The notes under the pieces: model-generated | The model's input: only the letters and a program-made list of their open reading frames with translations | Databases searched by the model: none | Told to the model about the DNA's origin: nothing | Shown here: positions 46,304 to 56,759 of the stretch, one piece after another | How positions within the stretch are numbered: the stretch's first letter is position 1 | Layout: every line of letters starts with the position of its first letter | Made by a program: the position numbers and the translations under genes | NCBI GenBank assembly: GCA_022478985.1 | Contig: JAKSZP010017369.1 | Location: 47,751 to 111,750 of the forward strand | Length of the DNA: 64,000 nt | Direction: 5' to 3' | DNA from: Massospora cicadina | Taxonomy: Eukaryota; Entomophthoromycota; Entomophthoromycetes; Entomophthorales; Entomophthoraceae

Positions 46304-47553
46304 TGTCAGTTGGGTTGCATGAACACCCAGAATGCAAACCAAAATTTGGGAACATAACCGTCCATATGTCCTAACAACAGGTGGGGAGGGAAGCAATTGT
46401 GGGCGGCGGCTGATCACCACTGTTAAAATCATTTTTATCAACAACCAAGCTGTGACCACCATGGTAGCCACAGATTCTGCCGCCAATAGTTATTTTGGGC
46501 CCATGGAGCTTCAAATTTGGTGTGGTGCAATGGGTTGTTGAGTGCACAATGAAGTCACGAAAATTTGTCCAATAGGAGCAAAGAATCTCCAATAGCAGAG
46601 GTACTTCCTGACGCCAGACAGCGTCCAAAAGTGGGGAATCCCAAAGAGGCCATTGATTTGAAAATCTCATACAGGGAGATAGGGCAGCAATGTGGTGATA
46701 ATGGCCATTAGGTCCCAGTCGCTGTGTACCCTGAAAAAATGGAACTTGGTAGGCGGTGACTATGGAAGTGATAAAAATTAAACTGGAAATTTTCTGAGAG
46801 AGAATTTGTTTATTAAACTAATTAAAACTTGACCAACAAATGTACCAGTGAAATGTGGTTGTCTTAAGTGCTATAGTGCTTGTGGAATAAATCTACTACT
46901 CATTAAATGAGAGTAGCACATCCCATTTGATTATAACATATTGGTATTTTGCAACTAATTTGACAACAAATCAATCTCTCGCTTGTCAGCCAACTCTCAA
47001 TCGAATTTTGTTACTAAATCTCCCCCCCAGCACGATTCCTCCTGATGGGTCAGAATGCTTTGTTCAGTGGGCGACTAGTTGCGCCCATGGCCAGGCCACA
47101 AAGGGTGATCTCATTGGGTATCAAATGGACTTGACGTCCTTGAATCCACTGGGGTTGGACCCCTCTTCCTGTGGAAGGGATACGCCCTGGTGGGGTTTCA
47201 AACCTGATCATACCGCATATGGCTCTATTCTGCCGCACTTAAAATTTATTTTAATGGCCCCTTATTGGGACCCAAAATTGTTGTAAGGCAAAATGCCCAT
47301 TTTCCCTCTGGTGGTGGCCCCTCACTGCCACCACCTCCACATACACCCCTGATCCGCTGCACCAACTCTTGGGTGGTGAGGTAGGTGGAAAATGGGCAAC
47401 TTTGAGAGGGTACACCATCATTCACATCTCATCAATCACATGGGCCAAACGCCCTGGGTTATGAGAGGGACGGCCGCCTTCTTAACCCTCTTCTTCATGC
47501 AGAAAAGAAATAGCTCACGATTGAGGTGCAGGGGTTGCTCCCCCAGACTTACA
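46304..47553 (-). repeat. LTR G inside element D's integrase (solo LTR, family of A and F)
   Basis: On the minus strand it starts TGTAAGTCTGGGGGAGC at 47553, like F's TGTAAGTCCTGGGGAAC. It codes VKKAAVPLITQGVWPM, like F's LKRMAIPLITQGDLAHL, and ends about CAACTGACA. No internal region or second copy is adjacent, so a solo LTR is likely. Flanks TAGCC and GGTTA do not match as a TSD, so one end may be misplaced or altered. A 119-codon plus frame within it (46927-47286) has no recognised domain. Confidence 0.65.
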
Positions 47554-48110
47554 GGTTATTTAAAAAGTGCATGGTATGACTTTAGCATATTTACTGAGGC
47601 GATCTGCTACCACCATGATGATGTCTGATCTCCTTGAATTATCCAAGGAGGTAATAAAGTCTACACTTATTAATAGCCATAGCTTGGGGCGTTGAAGGGG
47701 ATCTAATTTCCCACTTATTCAACATGACAGGGTTTAACCTGGGCGCATATTAAGCAATGGTCCTTGTACTCATTGACTTGTCTCACCAGCCTTGACCATG
47801 AATAATTTCTTGTAATCATTTATTGCGTCCTAGTCTTTACAAAGTGCCCTGCTGATGGATATTTGTGGCAAAATTTAGAAATCTCTTTTCTTAAAATTTC
47901 TATGGAAGCCTACATTTTCCCCTAAGAATGTATTTCTTTCTGCTCACGGATGAAGTCTTTAAATCTAATAGAGGTCCCATTAACCAGCTCTTTACATAGC
48001 GTCTGGCCAATCCTAGTACCCTTCTAAGAAGCTCTTAACTTCCATTTATACCCTAACCCTCCTTCCTTAAAGAGTAAAAAACGTTTGGTGGTAGCAGTAT
48101 GGCATTGTTT
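47554..48110 (-). pseudogene. Element D integrase N-terminal piece
   Basis: On the minus strand, PSAGHFVKTRTQ, WSRLVRQVNEY and CLICAQVKPCH form the HHCC zinc-binding motif (usual form GHxGxxKT..YxxxCxxCQRxK). IPFNAPSYGY and IIMVVADRLSKYAKVIPC-like blocks then start the core. The piece stops at LTR G. Confidence 0.72.
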
Positions 48111-48124
48111 TAATCATCTAGCTT

Positions 48125-48600
48125 TTAGTCAATCAACGATAGGATGGGTTGCAACTCAAAAGACCCAAGATTAGGTTTACCTTTCCAGGCCAATACTAAA
48201 ATTTTGAGGTCAAAGTTTGCCAGTTCCAGATGCCATCTTTCTTGTCTCTGATTCATTTGTTGAGGCTTCTGATAATACTCCAGTGTCCTATGTTCTGTAA
48301 AAATGGTAGCGGGATACTTTGCACCCATAATGTGATGTTTCCATTCTTCCTGAGCTGCCAAACTGGCAAGAAATTTATTATCATAAATTAATAATTGGTT
48401 TTTTCTGGTATCATCTTCCTGCTAAAGTAGCAGATGGTGTGCTCCAGCCCATCATTGCCCTTCTGAAAAAGGACTGTCCATATTGCATAATTAGAGGCAT
48501 CTAACTCAAATTGAATCGTTTTTCTATATCCGCGTGTGCCAGTACTGGAGCCTCTAAGAAGTTTTTCTTTATGTCCTTATAGGCTTTTTCATATGCGCTT
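48125..48600 (-). pseudogene. Element D RNase H
   Basis: The frame 48361-48125 reads EEWKHHIMGAKYPATIFTEH, then RTLEYYQKPQQMNQRQERWH and LELANFDLKI. This is very close to the EWRHYLEGAxHPVTIFTDHKNLEYF / LNRRQARWSLFL pattern typical of fungal and vertebrate chromoviruses. The final catalytic Asp (TDH) reads TEH. An upstream frameshift breaks the rest. Confidence 0.82.
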
Positions 48601-48699
48601 CCCCATGTAAATGGTACTTTACCCGTTATTTAGGTTAGGGAGTCTCAATTTCTGAGAGGTCTTTTGAAAAACATATAGGAAGTTGTCTGTCCTGAGGAA

Positions 48700-49500
48700 A
48701 CTTTAAGCTCCTGTTTGGTCAAGAGGAGCTTTCCACTCCTTGATAGCTTTCAGTTTGTCTTGGCATGCACCTTATTCCTCTTTAGAATAAAACATTCCCT
48801 TAAGAAGGTTAAGGAGGGCTTGTGACGTTCAAAATATGAATGCTTTAGCTTGAGAACTGACTTGTGGTGGTCATCTATAACTGAGATTAAATCAAGTTTA
48901 AGTTGTTCTTTTTTTATAACGTCATTTATGTATGTGGCACAGCTTTAATTAAGCAATCACCCAATATTGTGATCAATTAGACGTTGTAATGGCTGGGACG
49001 TTCCTAAGTCCCAAGTATATAGTGTATTAAAGACTCCCAGATAACATTTAGAGACTGTGTACTTCTAATACTCATAATGTACTGAGATCTGATGGTATGC
49101 CTCCAACAAGTCCATATTGGTAAATCAGATACTTCACAAGATTAGTGGTAGGATGTTTTCAAACAGCGAAATGGATAAAGGGTCACTTTTAATTATAGCA
49201 TTTAGTTTCTGATAAATGACACAAGGTCATAGATCCAAATTTTCTTTACCACTAACAGGATGGGTGATATGACTGAATATTTGGACGGGGTTATTGACTC
49301 AGAGTCCAGCATAGATTTACATACTTTTCTAAGGGAGGTTTGAGATCTGCGATTAATTATATATATTTGGCAACCCTTGTGCATTATTAAACCTTTTCTA
49401 GTTTGCTAATTTTTTGAAAAAGGTCATGTGGCATCCAAAGCTGGAGCACCACAAGCCCCAAGAACTTCTTCATACTCTTTTATGCCTGAGTAGTGTTTCT
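48700..49500 (-). pseudogene. Element D reverse transcriptase remnant
   Basis: Frame 49384-49202 holds HKGCQIYIINRRSQTSLRKV and ITPSKYSVISPILLVVKKI, matching the opening RT segment (G..P....IYxLS..EL..L and I.PS.SP..SPIL.VKK). Beyond about 49200 the palm and thumb are too decayed to place the YxDD box. Confidence 0.65.
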
Positions 49501-49849
49501 TTAGGAGTATCATTTTTGATGATCCCTAGTTTTGGCTTTGTTAAATACTTAGTCATGAAGTCCCATTGCATGGGCAAAGATTCTATAAGGTTGAGTGATA
49601 CCTTCAGAGCCTGCAAGTTGAACTGTGGAAAAACTGGTGACACCTTTTATTCTCAGAGTTTTATTAATATAGTATGTTTTGTATGATACAAAATTTTATT
49701 AGACAATTGGTTGTTCTGACCTATCTGAGTCTTGTTGCATAATTACCAAAAAGTGGCATGCTTATTGGCATCAGTTAGGATTAATGTCCCAGTTTTCTTT
49801 TAGACAGGTTCCATTTTTATACTAAATCTAGTTGCAGATAATTCTTGTT

Positions 49850-50800
49850 TGCTCCAAAATCTACTAATGCTAATACTTCCTCTTCATGTTCTCCTCACAA
49901 GTAATTTTAGGTGGGAGAAGAAGATAAAATAATTATAAGCCTTTGTAAATTTGAAAGTTGTGCTTTGTTGGACTTTCTAGTCAACACCTTTTTTGTGGCT
50001 GTTCAAAGGAGTTATCTCCTTGGGGTACTGAGTGAGTTTCTTTACCTATCTTGAGTGCTTATAATTTTTCAGTTTCCATACTACTGGTCATGAAAAGGGG
50101 CTCAGAATCCCCTTGGAGTAAATCTTCACTTTCCACTCAGTACCATGAGTCTTGCATTAACTCTTACTTGGTTTTTGCAATCTTAAGTTGTCTTTCAAAC
50201 TCCCAGGAAAACTAATATCCTCTTTTAAATATTTTGTTATACGAGTTGCTGTTAAAGATGCACTTAATCTGGATGTAGATTTTGGTGAAACATGTGAAGA
50301 CCTGAGTATCAAGGATCTTAGCTGCGTGGGTAAGTAGATGAGACATACTGGCATAGTCATCCACACTTCCTTTTCCTTAGGTCTCCGTTAACAAAGCTGA
50401 CTAAAATTTATCCTGAGATTCATCAGGACAAGTTACAAGGTCTATAACTGGTAGCCCTCCTCTAGGGATTCTGGAAATTTCTCTTGTCTATCTAGCAGCC
50501 CTCTCACCCAATCAGATTTTTTTACAGGTAATTCATTTGATACTTTGGTAACCACGTCACCAGAAGACACAGCTCCTTATAAATCTTTTGATAGTCTACC
50601 TTAGAACCATATTTTACAAACACTTTATGATTTTTTCCAAGGACAGGGAGTCTAAAGGAGACTGGGTGGTTTTAAGTTTGATGGTCATTAGTTCATAGGC
50701 GTTTTGAATCATGTTTGAACCCTCAATAACACAGCAGACCTCCCATAATAAGAATAACCAAAAAGACAACTTAAGCAAAATAGTTAGATGTTGGTAACAA
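49850..50800 (-). pseudogene. Element D gag remnant
   Basis: Upstream of RT on the minus strand, broken frames include KGSVDDYASMSHLLTHAA (about 50350) and other short helical stretches. The position and length fit Gag, but no zinc knuckle is seen, so the assignment rests mainly on location. Confidence 0.4.
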
Positions 50801-51042
50801 GCTGGTAAGATGGTTGTACAGGCATGCCATTGGCCCCTTCCAAAGGGACTAGAAGGTGTAAGAATTTAACTGATGTTGCAGACTTGTTCTTTCCAATGGT
50901 TGTCAAAGGTGTTTGGAAAGACTAACCAAGTAACTTTCCATAGTAAGGAGAGTATCCTTGATAGTAAGTTTATCCTCATACTGCCATAGCTTGGTTTACT
51001 TAAACTTTGCACTGCAGTCAATAATGTTCATAGACCCATTAG

Positions 51043-51262
51043 TGCTTCTTGGTCTCAAGAGAAAGAACAAAAAACAATAGGCAGCTGAGTTTAGAGTCTT
51101 GGTATTGGTAGTAATTTTCCATGTTATAGTATATCTTTTTTGATATAATTGTAGTATATAGCAAAGTTTTGTTTATCTGAAATAATAAGAAGTTAGAATT
51201 AAAGTTTGTGGCAACTTTTATTTCTTTTTGTTAGCATAACTTTGGATCTTAAATAAACTTGG
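51043..51262 (-). repeat. Element D 5' LTR, inner piece
   Basis: It aligns with 32208-32420 (AAGAGAAAGAAC, GTCTTGGTATTGGTA, TTAGAATTAAAGTTTGTGG). It is interrupted at 51262 by element H. A weak PBS candidate, TGGGTCTATGAAC, follows on the minus strand (51025-51037). Confidence 0.8.
51250..51262 (+). other. Target-site duplication of element H (left)
   Basis: TAAATAAACTTGG, repeated exactly at 54066-54078. The LTR copy at 32208-32928 supports this as original target sequence (TTAGATAGACTTG). Confidence 0.85.
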
Positions 51263-54065
51263 GTAATTTTTTATTTCCGCTTAAACTCACCTTCAAGCAA
51301 TTTTATTAGAAAGTATAACTTTACCACCTCTGTATAGACACGCCCATTTTCTTACTAAATTCCGTGGATCTGCCGCCTGCTGCTCCAGTGTGGGATAACG
51401 GTGCTCCACCGCCTAGCGTTTTCTGCATGGCATGCAAACGCGTTTGTATGGGGTTGAATAGCCCACCAACCTCTTTCAGCGGTTTTGTCCCCCCACAGGA
51501 CTTAGCGCTCCAACTTGCGCGCATCCACCCTTTTCTGTCATGGTTAAATGACATGATAATGGGCACCAACCCCAAGGATAAGGTTGGGCGGCAGGAGTCC
51601 CAGAAGGTGAAACTTTAGGCCCTCCCTGACCTCAAGCACACACTAGACCAACGCTGGGTACAAGCCAATTATGCCCAGGTTGGTACTAGTGAGGCTCAAA
51701 ACGCCAAGCCCCTTCTGTTGGCCCAAGCGTTAAAACGGATGAGCTACTTGACAAACAAATATGGTTCAATTTGGTTGATTGAAGAACGGGGGTTTGAAAC
51801 CTGTTCTAGTTATGAAATTATGCATTTGGGTAGAATACAACCTCAGTCAATTACTCAAGTTAAGACAATTTTGGTGTATTCTACTAATTTGGATGGTGGT
51901 GCTTGTTTATTGGAGTTTCAAGGCTTGTGTCCGCTTCCACAGACTCATAATTACCCTGACTCTGTTTAAATATGTTTTTCATGACCAACACTCCTTTTGG
52001 TATACTTTTAACAAATAAACTTACCCATTTTTTACGTTTTCTTTATGGTTCCTTAGGCGAACCTAGGTGCAGACCTCTTCAAGGAGGTCTCCAACTATGT
52101 TTACCACTACATACTATCCCAAATAATGAAAGTTTCAGGTGCTCCCTTTAGCCACTCAGGTCCCCTCCATATCGAGGTACTCAAGCCTCCTGGCACCGAT
52201 TTACACTTGATTATGGACTCCCCTCTGGGGTCCACTCAAGTTGTGTTGTTTCTCGCTTACCTGGTACTGTATACCGCGCTCTACACCCTTTCCTTGGGTT
52301 TCTTTTGTACTGGCTTCATTCGAGGTGCCTTGTTTCCCATTCTCCTAATGGCTAGTTCCCTAGCAGTATGGGTTTGCATCCCACACCACCTTACTGGGAA
52401 CGAGAGAGTTACAGACACTCTCTTGACATTTTCGCCCCATCCTCTCGTCCTCCCTCATATGAATGTTCAATTTTTCCTACATGTCAAATATGGGTACTTA
52501 TTCCTGTAGGCTGACAAGGCAATAATTGAACTAGACACCACTGCATTTTCACCAGCTGTCTTTATCAATTTCCACCCATTTAAGGGCTATTTTAACATAG
52601 TCTTCCAGATGGAGAAGGATGCTGCAGCTGCGGCTTCAACTCCCCTAATTTACAAAAAATTTCCCATTCCTACTTCCCATACTCGCCTCCCTTCAGACAA
52701 GAACACTGGTGGTGTCCTTTGCATCCCTCCCTTCCCACCTCCCACTCCCAAATTTTATATGAGCAATTAATGGTGGGACTTTTGGCTTATGGGACTCAGC
52801 CTGATCTCATCTTCACCGTACCCTCTGGTACAGAGCGGCTTGCTGCCCCTCATGCCACTGCCACCATAATCCCACACCACCCTGCCATAGCCCAACAATT
52901 CCCCCATGCTTGTAATGCAGCAATGCCTATGCATTTCTTTTCGGGCTTGTGTGGATAATGGTCGCCAAATTTGTCCCCTCTGTTTTGGGTTTGACCATCC
53001 AAAAAATCCTGCCCCAAGCCACTTCCTCTGATGTGGCTTTTAAGCCCTTTTCAGCGAATTCTGAATGAAGAGTTTTGCTGCCCCCTCCCACTCAACATTC
53101 TCGCTCAATGGGCCAGAGTGGGGAATTGGCCCCCACCAAATCATCTGACCACTAGTCCACCCAAATTCAATCCTGCCAATCAGAGTCAGGTCTGGATCAC
53201 CATTTGCACTCAAGCAACACATTGTCTTCTACCCACCCAAATTCTATACCCACTATTCCTATGAATCAAAATCCATGGGACCTATTGGTTGAGGTTGATG
53301 AAACAGGTAAGGTTATCATGAAAAAAGAAACTGGTGAACCTCTCAGCCTGATTTATTACAATTGGGCCGAATTTTAAAACTCTGATTTTGACAAAACCCT
53401 ATCCCCCAAACGATTTGCTCCTAAACCCAGTCTGTCCCCTACCAAAGTGACCACCAGCTCGCCTTAGTGGTGGTGGTCTCACCCCATTGCCCAAATCTCT
53501 GAAAAGCAGTGGATCAGTCAGTTTCTCAATCCATGAAGGGCTGACAAGAATGAACTTCCCCCTGATTTCCCCAAAGCAACACATGGCGAAATCACCAAAT
53601 TTTAATGATGCCAAATATGAAGTCAAGCATGTTGCAAAACTAGCAGATTTTGACCCATCTGCTAAAATCACCTGGCACAATATATTAATTTGACTCAACT
53701 CCTCAATGCCCGCCTTCAAGCTGAAGGTCTAGTGGAAATGGTTGAAGTTGTCTTCCAATTTGATTTTGAAGAAGAAAACTCATTTTTCACTGCCATCCAA
53801 CCCCTCCACACTGATGCCTCAACGCCCTGGCTCTCCACTTTTGTCCGCTTCTACAACCTTAATGATTTCATCTTGAACAATATGCCTGTAGAAGAGCTGC
53901 CTGACCCCCTTCTCACCCTCTGCCATGGTGGGTTAGAATTATTCTTCTTCTCGCCTGGTTGGAGGGTTTTTTGTTTTTATTTTTCCATTTGTTTGTTTGT
54001 TCCGTTTTTTGCTCAATGAGTATTGGTAATGTCTGATCCCTGGTTGGCGTACCTCAAATAAATTA
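51263..54065 (+). mobile_element. Element H: LINE-like retroelement with an ORF1-like protein and no RT
   Basis: The 2.8-kb insertion in D's LTR has a 13-bp exact TSD, no LTRs and an A-rich end (AAATAAATTATAAATAAA), all signs of target-primed (LINE-type) insertion. The 3' end, CCCTGGTTGGCGTACCTCAA, is shared with both SINEs in this window. No endonuclease or reverse transcriptase block is visible in any frame. It therefore resembles 'half-LINE' elements that keep only ORF1 and depend on a full LINE in trans. Confidence 0.75.
51364..54019 (+). pseudogene. Element H ORF1-like protein (broken)
   Basis: Coding blocks in order are: 51364-51618 (MDLPPAAPVWDNGAPPPS, VPPQDLALQLARIHPFLSWL); 51718-51969; 52126-52509 (HMNVQFFLHVKYGYLF at the end); about 52560-52660 (FKGYFNIVFQMEKDAAAAAS); 52719-52958; a zinc-finger-like NGRQICPLCFGFDHP at 52957-53000; 53031-53264; 53487-53693 (DAKYEVKHVAKLADFDPS); and 53690-54019 (Phe/Glu-rich C-terminus). 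The same order occurs at 3250-1562 on the minus strand. Frameshifts and stops break it into about eight frames. The CPLC..DH motif suggests nucleic-acid binding. The family is not recognised. Confidence 0.55.
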
Positions 54066-54078
54066 TAAATAAACTTGG

Positions 54079-54599
54079 TTAAGACTATGTGATTTACAAT
54101 AAAAATTAAGCTATAATCAAATCTATGAAGAATGGTGAAATAATGGCGATTATGACATTTGTTGATGGCCTTTTTATAGGCTGAACTCAAACTTGGTCAA
54201 CTTAGCAATTATATGATTTCAAGAATTTTAGCGCATTTTGCAAATTTCTTTTATACCTTTGACTTTTTTGCTTAATTGTTTGTTTCTTATAAGATTTAGT
54301 TCTTCATCTGGAATGGAAGCCCTATTTGTAGGCCGAGTCTTTTATTTCTTAGAACATTATTCTTTTGTTTGGATATTTGACAAGTATCTGATCTTTTTTA
54401 TAAGTTTGACATAGTTGGATTTACAGTTTTTAGATTAAACAAACCATTGTATCATCTCTGGTACTGAACGTTTATATGATTTTAAGACAAATCTCATCTT
54501 TTTTTTAGTACTAGATGGAAGAAAAATCTCATCTTGTTATTTGGATTAGCATTATCCCAAATAAAAATGTTTAATGCTTAGATAGTGTCTGAATCATCA
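54079..54599 (-). repeat. Element D 5' LTR, outer piece
   Basis: It resumes after H's right TSD and aligns with about 32430-32928 (AATGGCGATTATxAC, CTGGAATGGAAGCC, ATCCCAAAT). It ends near 54599 (GAATCATCA, compared with AAATCTCACA). Confidence 0.78.
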
Positions 54600-54624
54600 T
54601 ACTATCAATTTTAGCTTTAGTCTT

Positions 54625-54629
54625 GTAAT

Positions 54630-54661
<32 letters not shown>

Positions 54662-54931
54662 GGTGTGCCAACCTGGGTATGATCCACGCCAATTAATGGG
54701 GAGATTGAATTCAATGAAAAGCAGGATAAATCCTGGTGAACATCCACATGCAGCATTCTAATAGGCCAGGAACTCCATGGCTACCTTGTTATTTGCTATT
54801 CCAGTTTTGGGCATTGGTGCGCAATGCCAACACAGTCATAGATTGTCCCCTAACCAAAATTCATCCACTGGATCAAACCTAGGAAACAGTGGTCATTTAG
54901 TTTTTACTCTACCACTAAGGCACCCTCCCAT
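54625..54931 (-). mobile_element. SINE-1: tRNA-derived SINE with TTTA tail
   Basis: On the minus strand it starts GGGAGGGTGCCTTAGTGG with an A box (54907-54924) and a B box GGTTTGATCC (54870-54879) at tRNA-like spacing. It ends with GGTTGGCACACCT and a (TAAA)n tail seen as (TTTA)n on the plus strand (54625-54661). An 18-bp TSD flanks it: AATTTTAGCTTTAGTCTT (54607-54624) and AATTTTAGTCTTAGTCTT (54932-54949), 16 of 18 identical. The 3' end matches element H's end, as expected for a SINE using H's LINE partner. Confidence 0.85.
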
Positions 54932-54949
54932 AATTTTAGTCTTAGTCTT

Positions 54950-55880
54950 ATTTTATTAAAATATCTAAAAACTGGAACTACTAATTTCTTGTATATCAAT
55001 CACTTGTCCTAAAATGTAACCTTACTAAACATATTGCATTTTTTGTTAATATACTAACTATTTTATACATTAAGAGAGCACAAATATCTCTTTATCTATA
55101 TATACAAATGGATGTTGGTATATTTGTATACCTGTGCTTTATAGACTCTGACACCATATGATTAATTTTAATGAAACTTTGGTGAGTTGTGTGCATGCTT
55201 GAGAAGTTTCATGAATTTTAAATTTATTAGTTTCAAAGTAAAATAAAAGTTTTATATACAAGAAGTGAAAAGCCTAAATATACTTCATTGGTATTCACCT
55301 TATTGTCAAGGCTGAGCAGTTTAAATTCGTTTGATTTGATAATTATATGGTTTTGTTATGTGGTTAGTGGGTATTTGGCTAATTATTAAGATAATCTAAA
55401 TCAGAGCTTTGAATCAAAAACTTAATTTGATTTTTAAAGTACCTCTTCTAGCATAATCAGCTCAGCTTTTGGCTCTAGATTTAAATTTTATTAAGGCCAG
55501 TTGTTTTAATCTTGGCGCAATCACATTTTTTAATTACTTTTTATCATTTAAACCATTTATATAGTCAAAGATATTATTGCAAGTGTAAGTAAAACTAAAT
55601 AAAAATGATGAGTCAAAGTAGTAATAAAGATAAATTTGAAATTTTGTCTATATATAAAGATGTATGTTGGTATATATATCTATGTTCATTATCTAGGTCA
55701 GATTACTCAATTTATTGGAGCCTCCTGGAATGCCAATGCACATATTAACCTTATATTTGGCTCACCAATATTGTTATCTTGGAATCTGAACCTGCCAAAG
55801 TTGTGCAATGGAACCAGACTTTCTGTGAAAAAAACTGATGCCAAATGTGATTAAAGCAATAATAATTAACAGTAAATGTG
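54950..55880. other. AT-rich DNA with two Helitron-like 5' end sequences
   Basis: At 55095 TCTATATATACAAATGGATG and at 55647 TCTATATATAAAGATGTATG start related stretches of about 38 bp containing ATGTTGGTATAT. The first is preceded by A and followed by TTTTAATGAAACTTTGGTGA. TC-starting AT-rich ends and a 'GATTTTxATGAAACTTGGT'-like stretch are common at Helitron 5' ends. No Rep/helicase coding or CTAG-hairpin 3' end could be confirmed, so this is a tentative call. Nothing else is recognised here. Confidence 0.35.
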
Positions 55881-56744
55881 AGGAGAAGATGTGCTGATTT
55901 TGCACATTCCAATGATTCCCATTGATTTTCCCTTCACATTCAAATGACTACAATTTCCTGTGCATCTTGCTTCTGTGTTGACAATCAATAAAACTCAAGG
56001 GAATTCGTTGCACATTGCCGGATTAAATTTTGAAAATTCATGTTTTTTTGCATGGCCAAATATATGTTGTAACGCACAGGTTTTTGCCAATACATGATAA
56101 ATGAGTTGGGCAGCACCAGCCATGTCACCAACCACATGACTGATAGTGCCGCGGAGAACCACCCTCTCACCCATGCGCTATTACCCAAATTTCCTATGAA
56201 CTCATGGACTAGAGTCCTGGCAATGCTGCAAGCTTGCAGTAAGGCCTGTACCCAAGATAGTGCTGAAAACGAGGCCAAAGCCTGGCCTAACTCACTTGCA
56301 GAGCGCATAGCTTGGGTTATTCTTAGTCGAATTTCTTGATATAAAAAAAACTTATTTATAAAGCAAGTGAACTTATTTTAGTTGTGTTTCTTTTCAATTG
56401 AGAAAATGAAATTTTATTTTCAGTTGCCGTTTTCTCATTTTTAAAGCATTTTTTGTGAGTTTAATATATTAACCCCTAAATTAAGCTCCCAAATGACATC
56501 CACACTTTTGCATGTGCAAGTCTTGATTCCCACATAACTAAAACTTGGAGGATTTGAGACCCCAGACGTTAAAATTCTGGATCAATAACATTCTCAAATC
56601 CCCAAATCCTTACCTACAACTTCCGTTACTATTGGTTCTCATGGCTGGTCTGACTTCCAAAATCTGACCTCCAAATCCATGTGCAAATTTAAATCAATAT
56701 TTATGAGGTTGATGTGCAGATCCATCTGGCCCTGATCTGTCACA
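55881..56744 (-). repeat. Element J 3' LTR (outer boundary uncertain)
   Basis: On the minus strand a PPT-like AAGGGGGTGA is followed by TGTGACAGATCAGGGCC, an LTR-type start at 56744. The partner LTR lies outside the window, so the length and left end are guesses. A 107-codon minus frame (56308-55985) has no recognised domain. Confidence 0.5.
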
Positions 56745-56759
56745 TCACCCCCTTATAAA

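Larger units (their letters stand above)
32208..54599 (-). mobile_element. Element D: Ty3/Gypsy chromovirus (minus strand), split by E, F, G and H
   Basis: Two related LTRs bound it: 32208-32928 (3') and 51043-51262 plus 54079-54599 (5', interrupted by H). On the minus strand the order is gag remnant (about 50800-49850), RT (49500-48700), RNase H (48600-48125) and integrase in three pieces (48110-47554, 46303-46164, 33709-32940) ending near the PPT. Element E splits the integrase core just after the second catalytic motif, with TSD TTGTC. Flanks 32203-32207 (CATAG) and 54600-54604 (TACTA) do not give a convincing TSD. It is older than E, F, G and H. Confidence 0.82.

Noticed and set aside
46927..47286. 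119-codon plus-strand frame in LTR G
   Set aside because: It lies in an LTR on the antisense strand, has no recognisable domain and no counterpart frame in the related LTRs of A and F.
54634..54661. Independent TTTA microsatellite
   Set aside because: It is the A-rich tail of SINE-1 read on the opposite strand, not a separate repeat.
56094..56339. 81-codon plus-strand frame and its 107-codon minus-strand partner
   Set aside because: Both lie in the putative LTR of element J. No domain is recognised and there is no evidence of coding.
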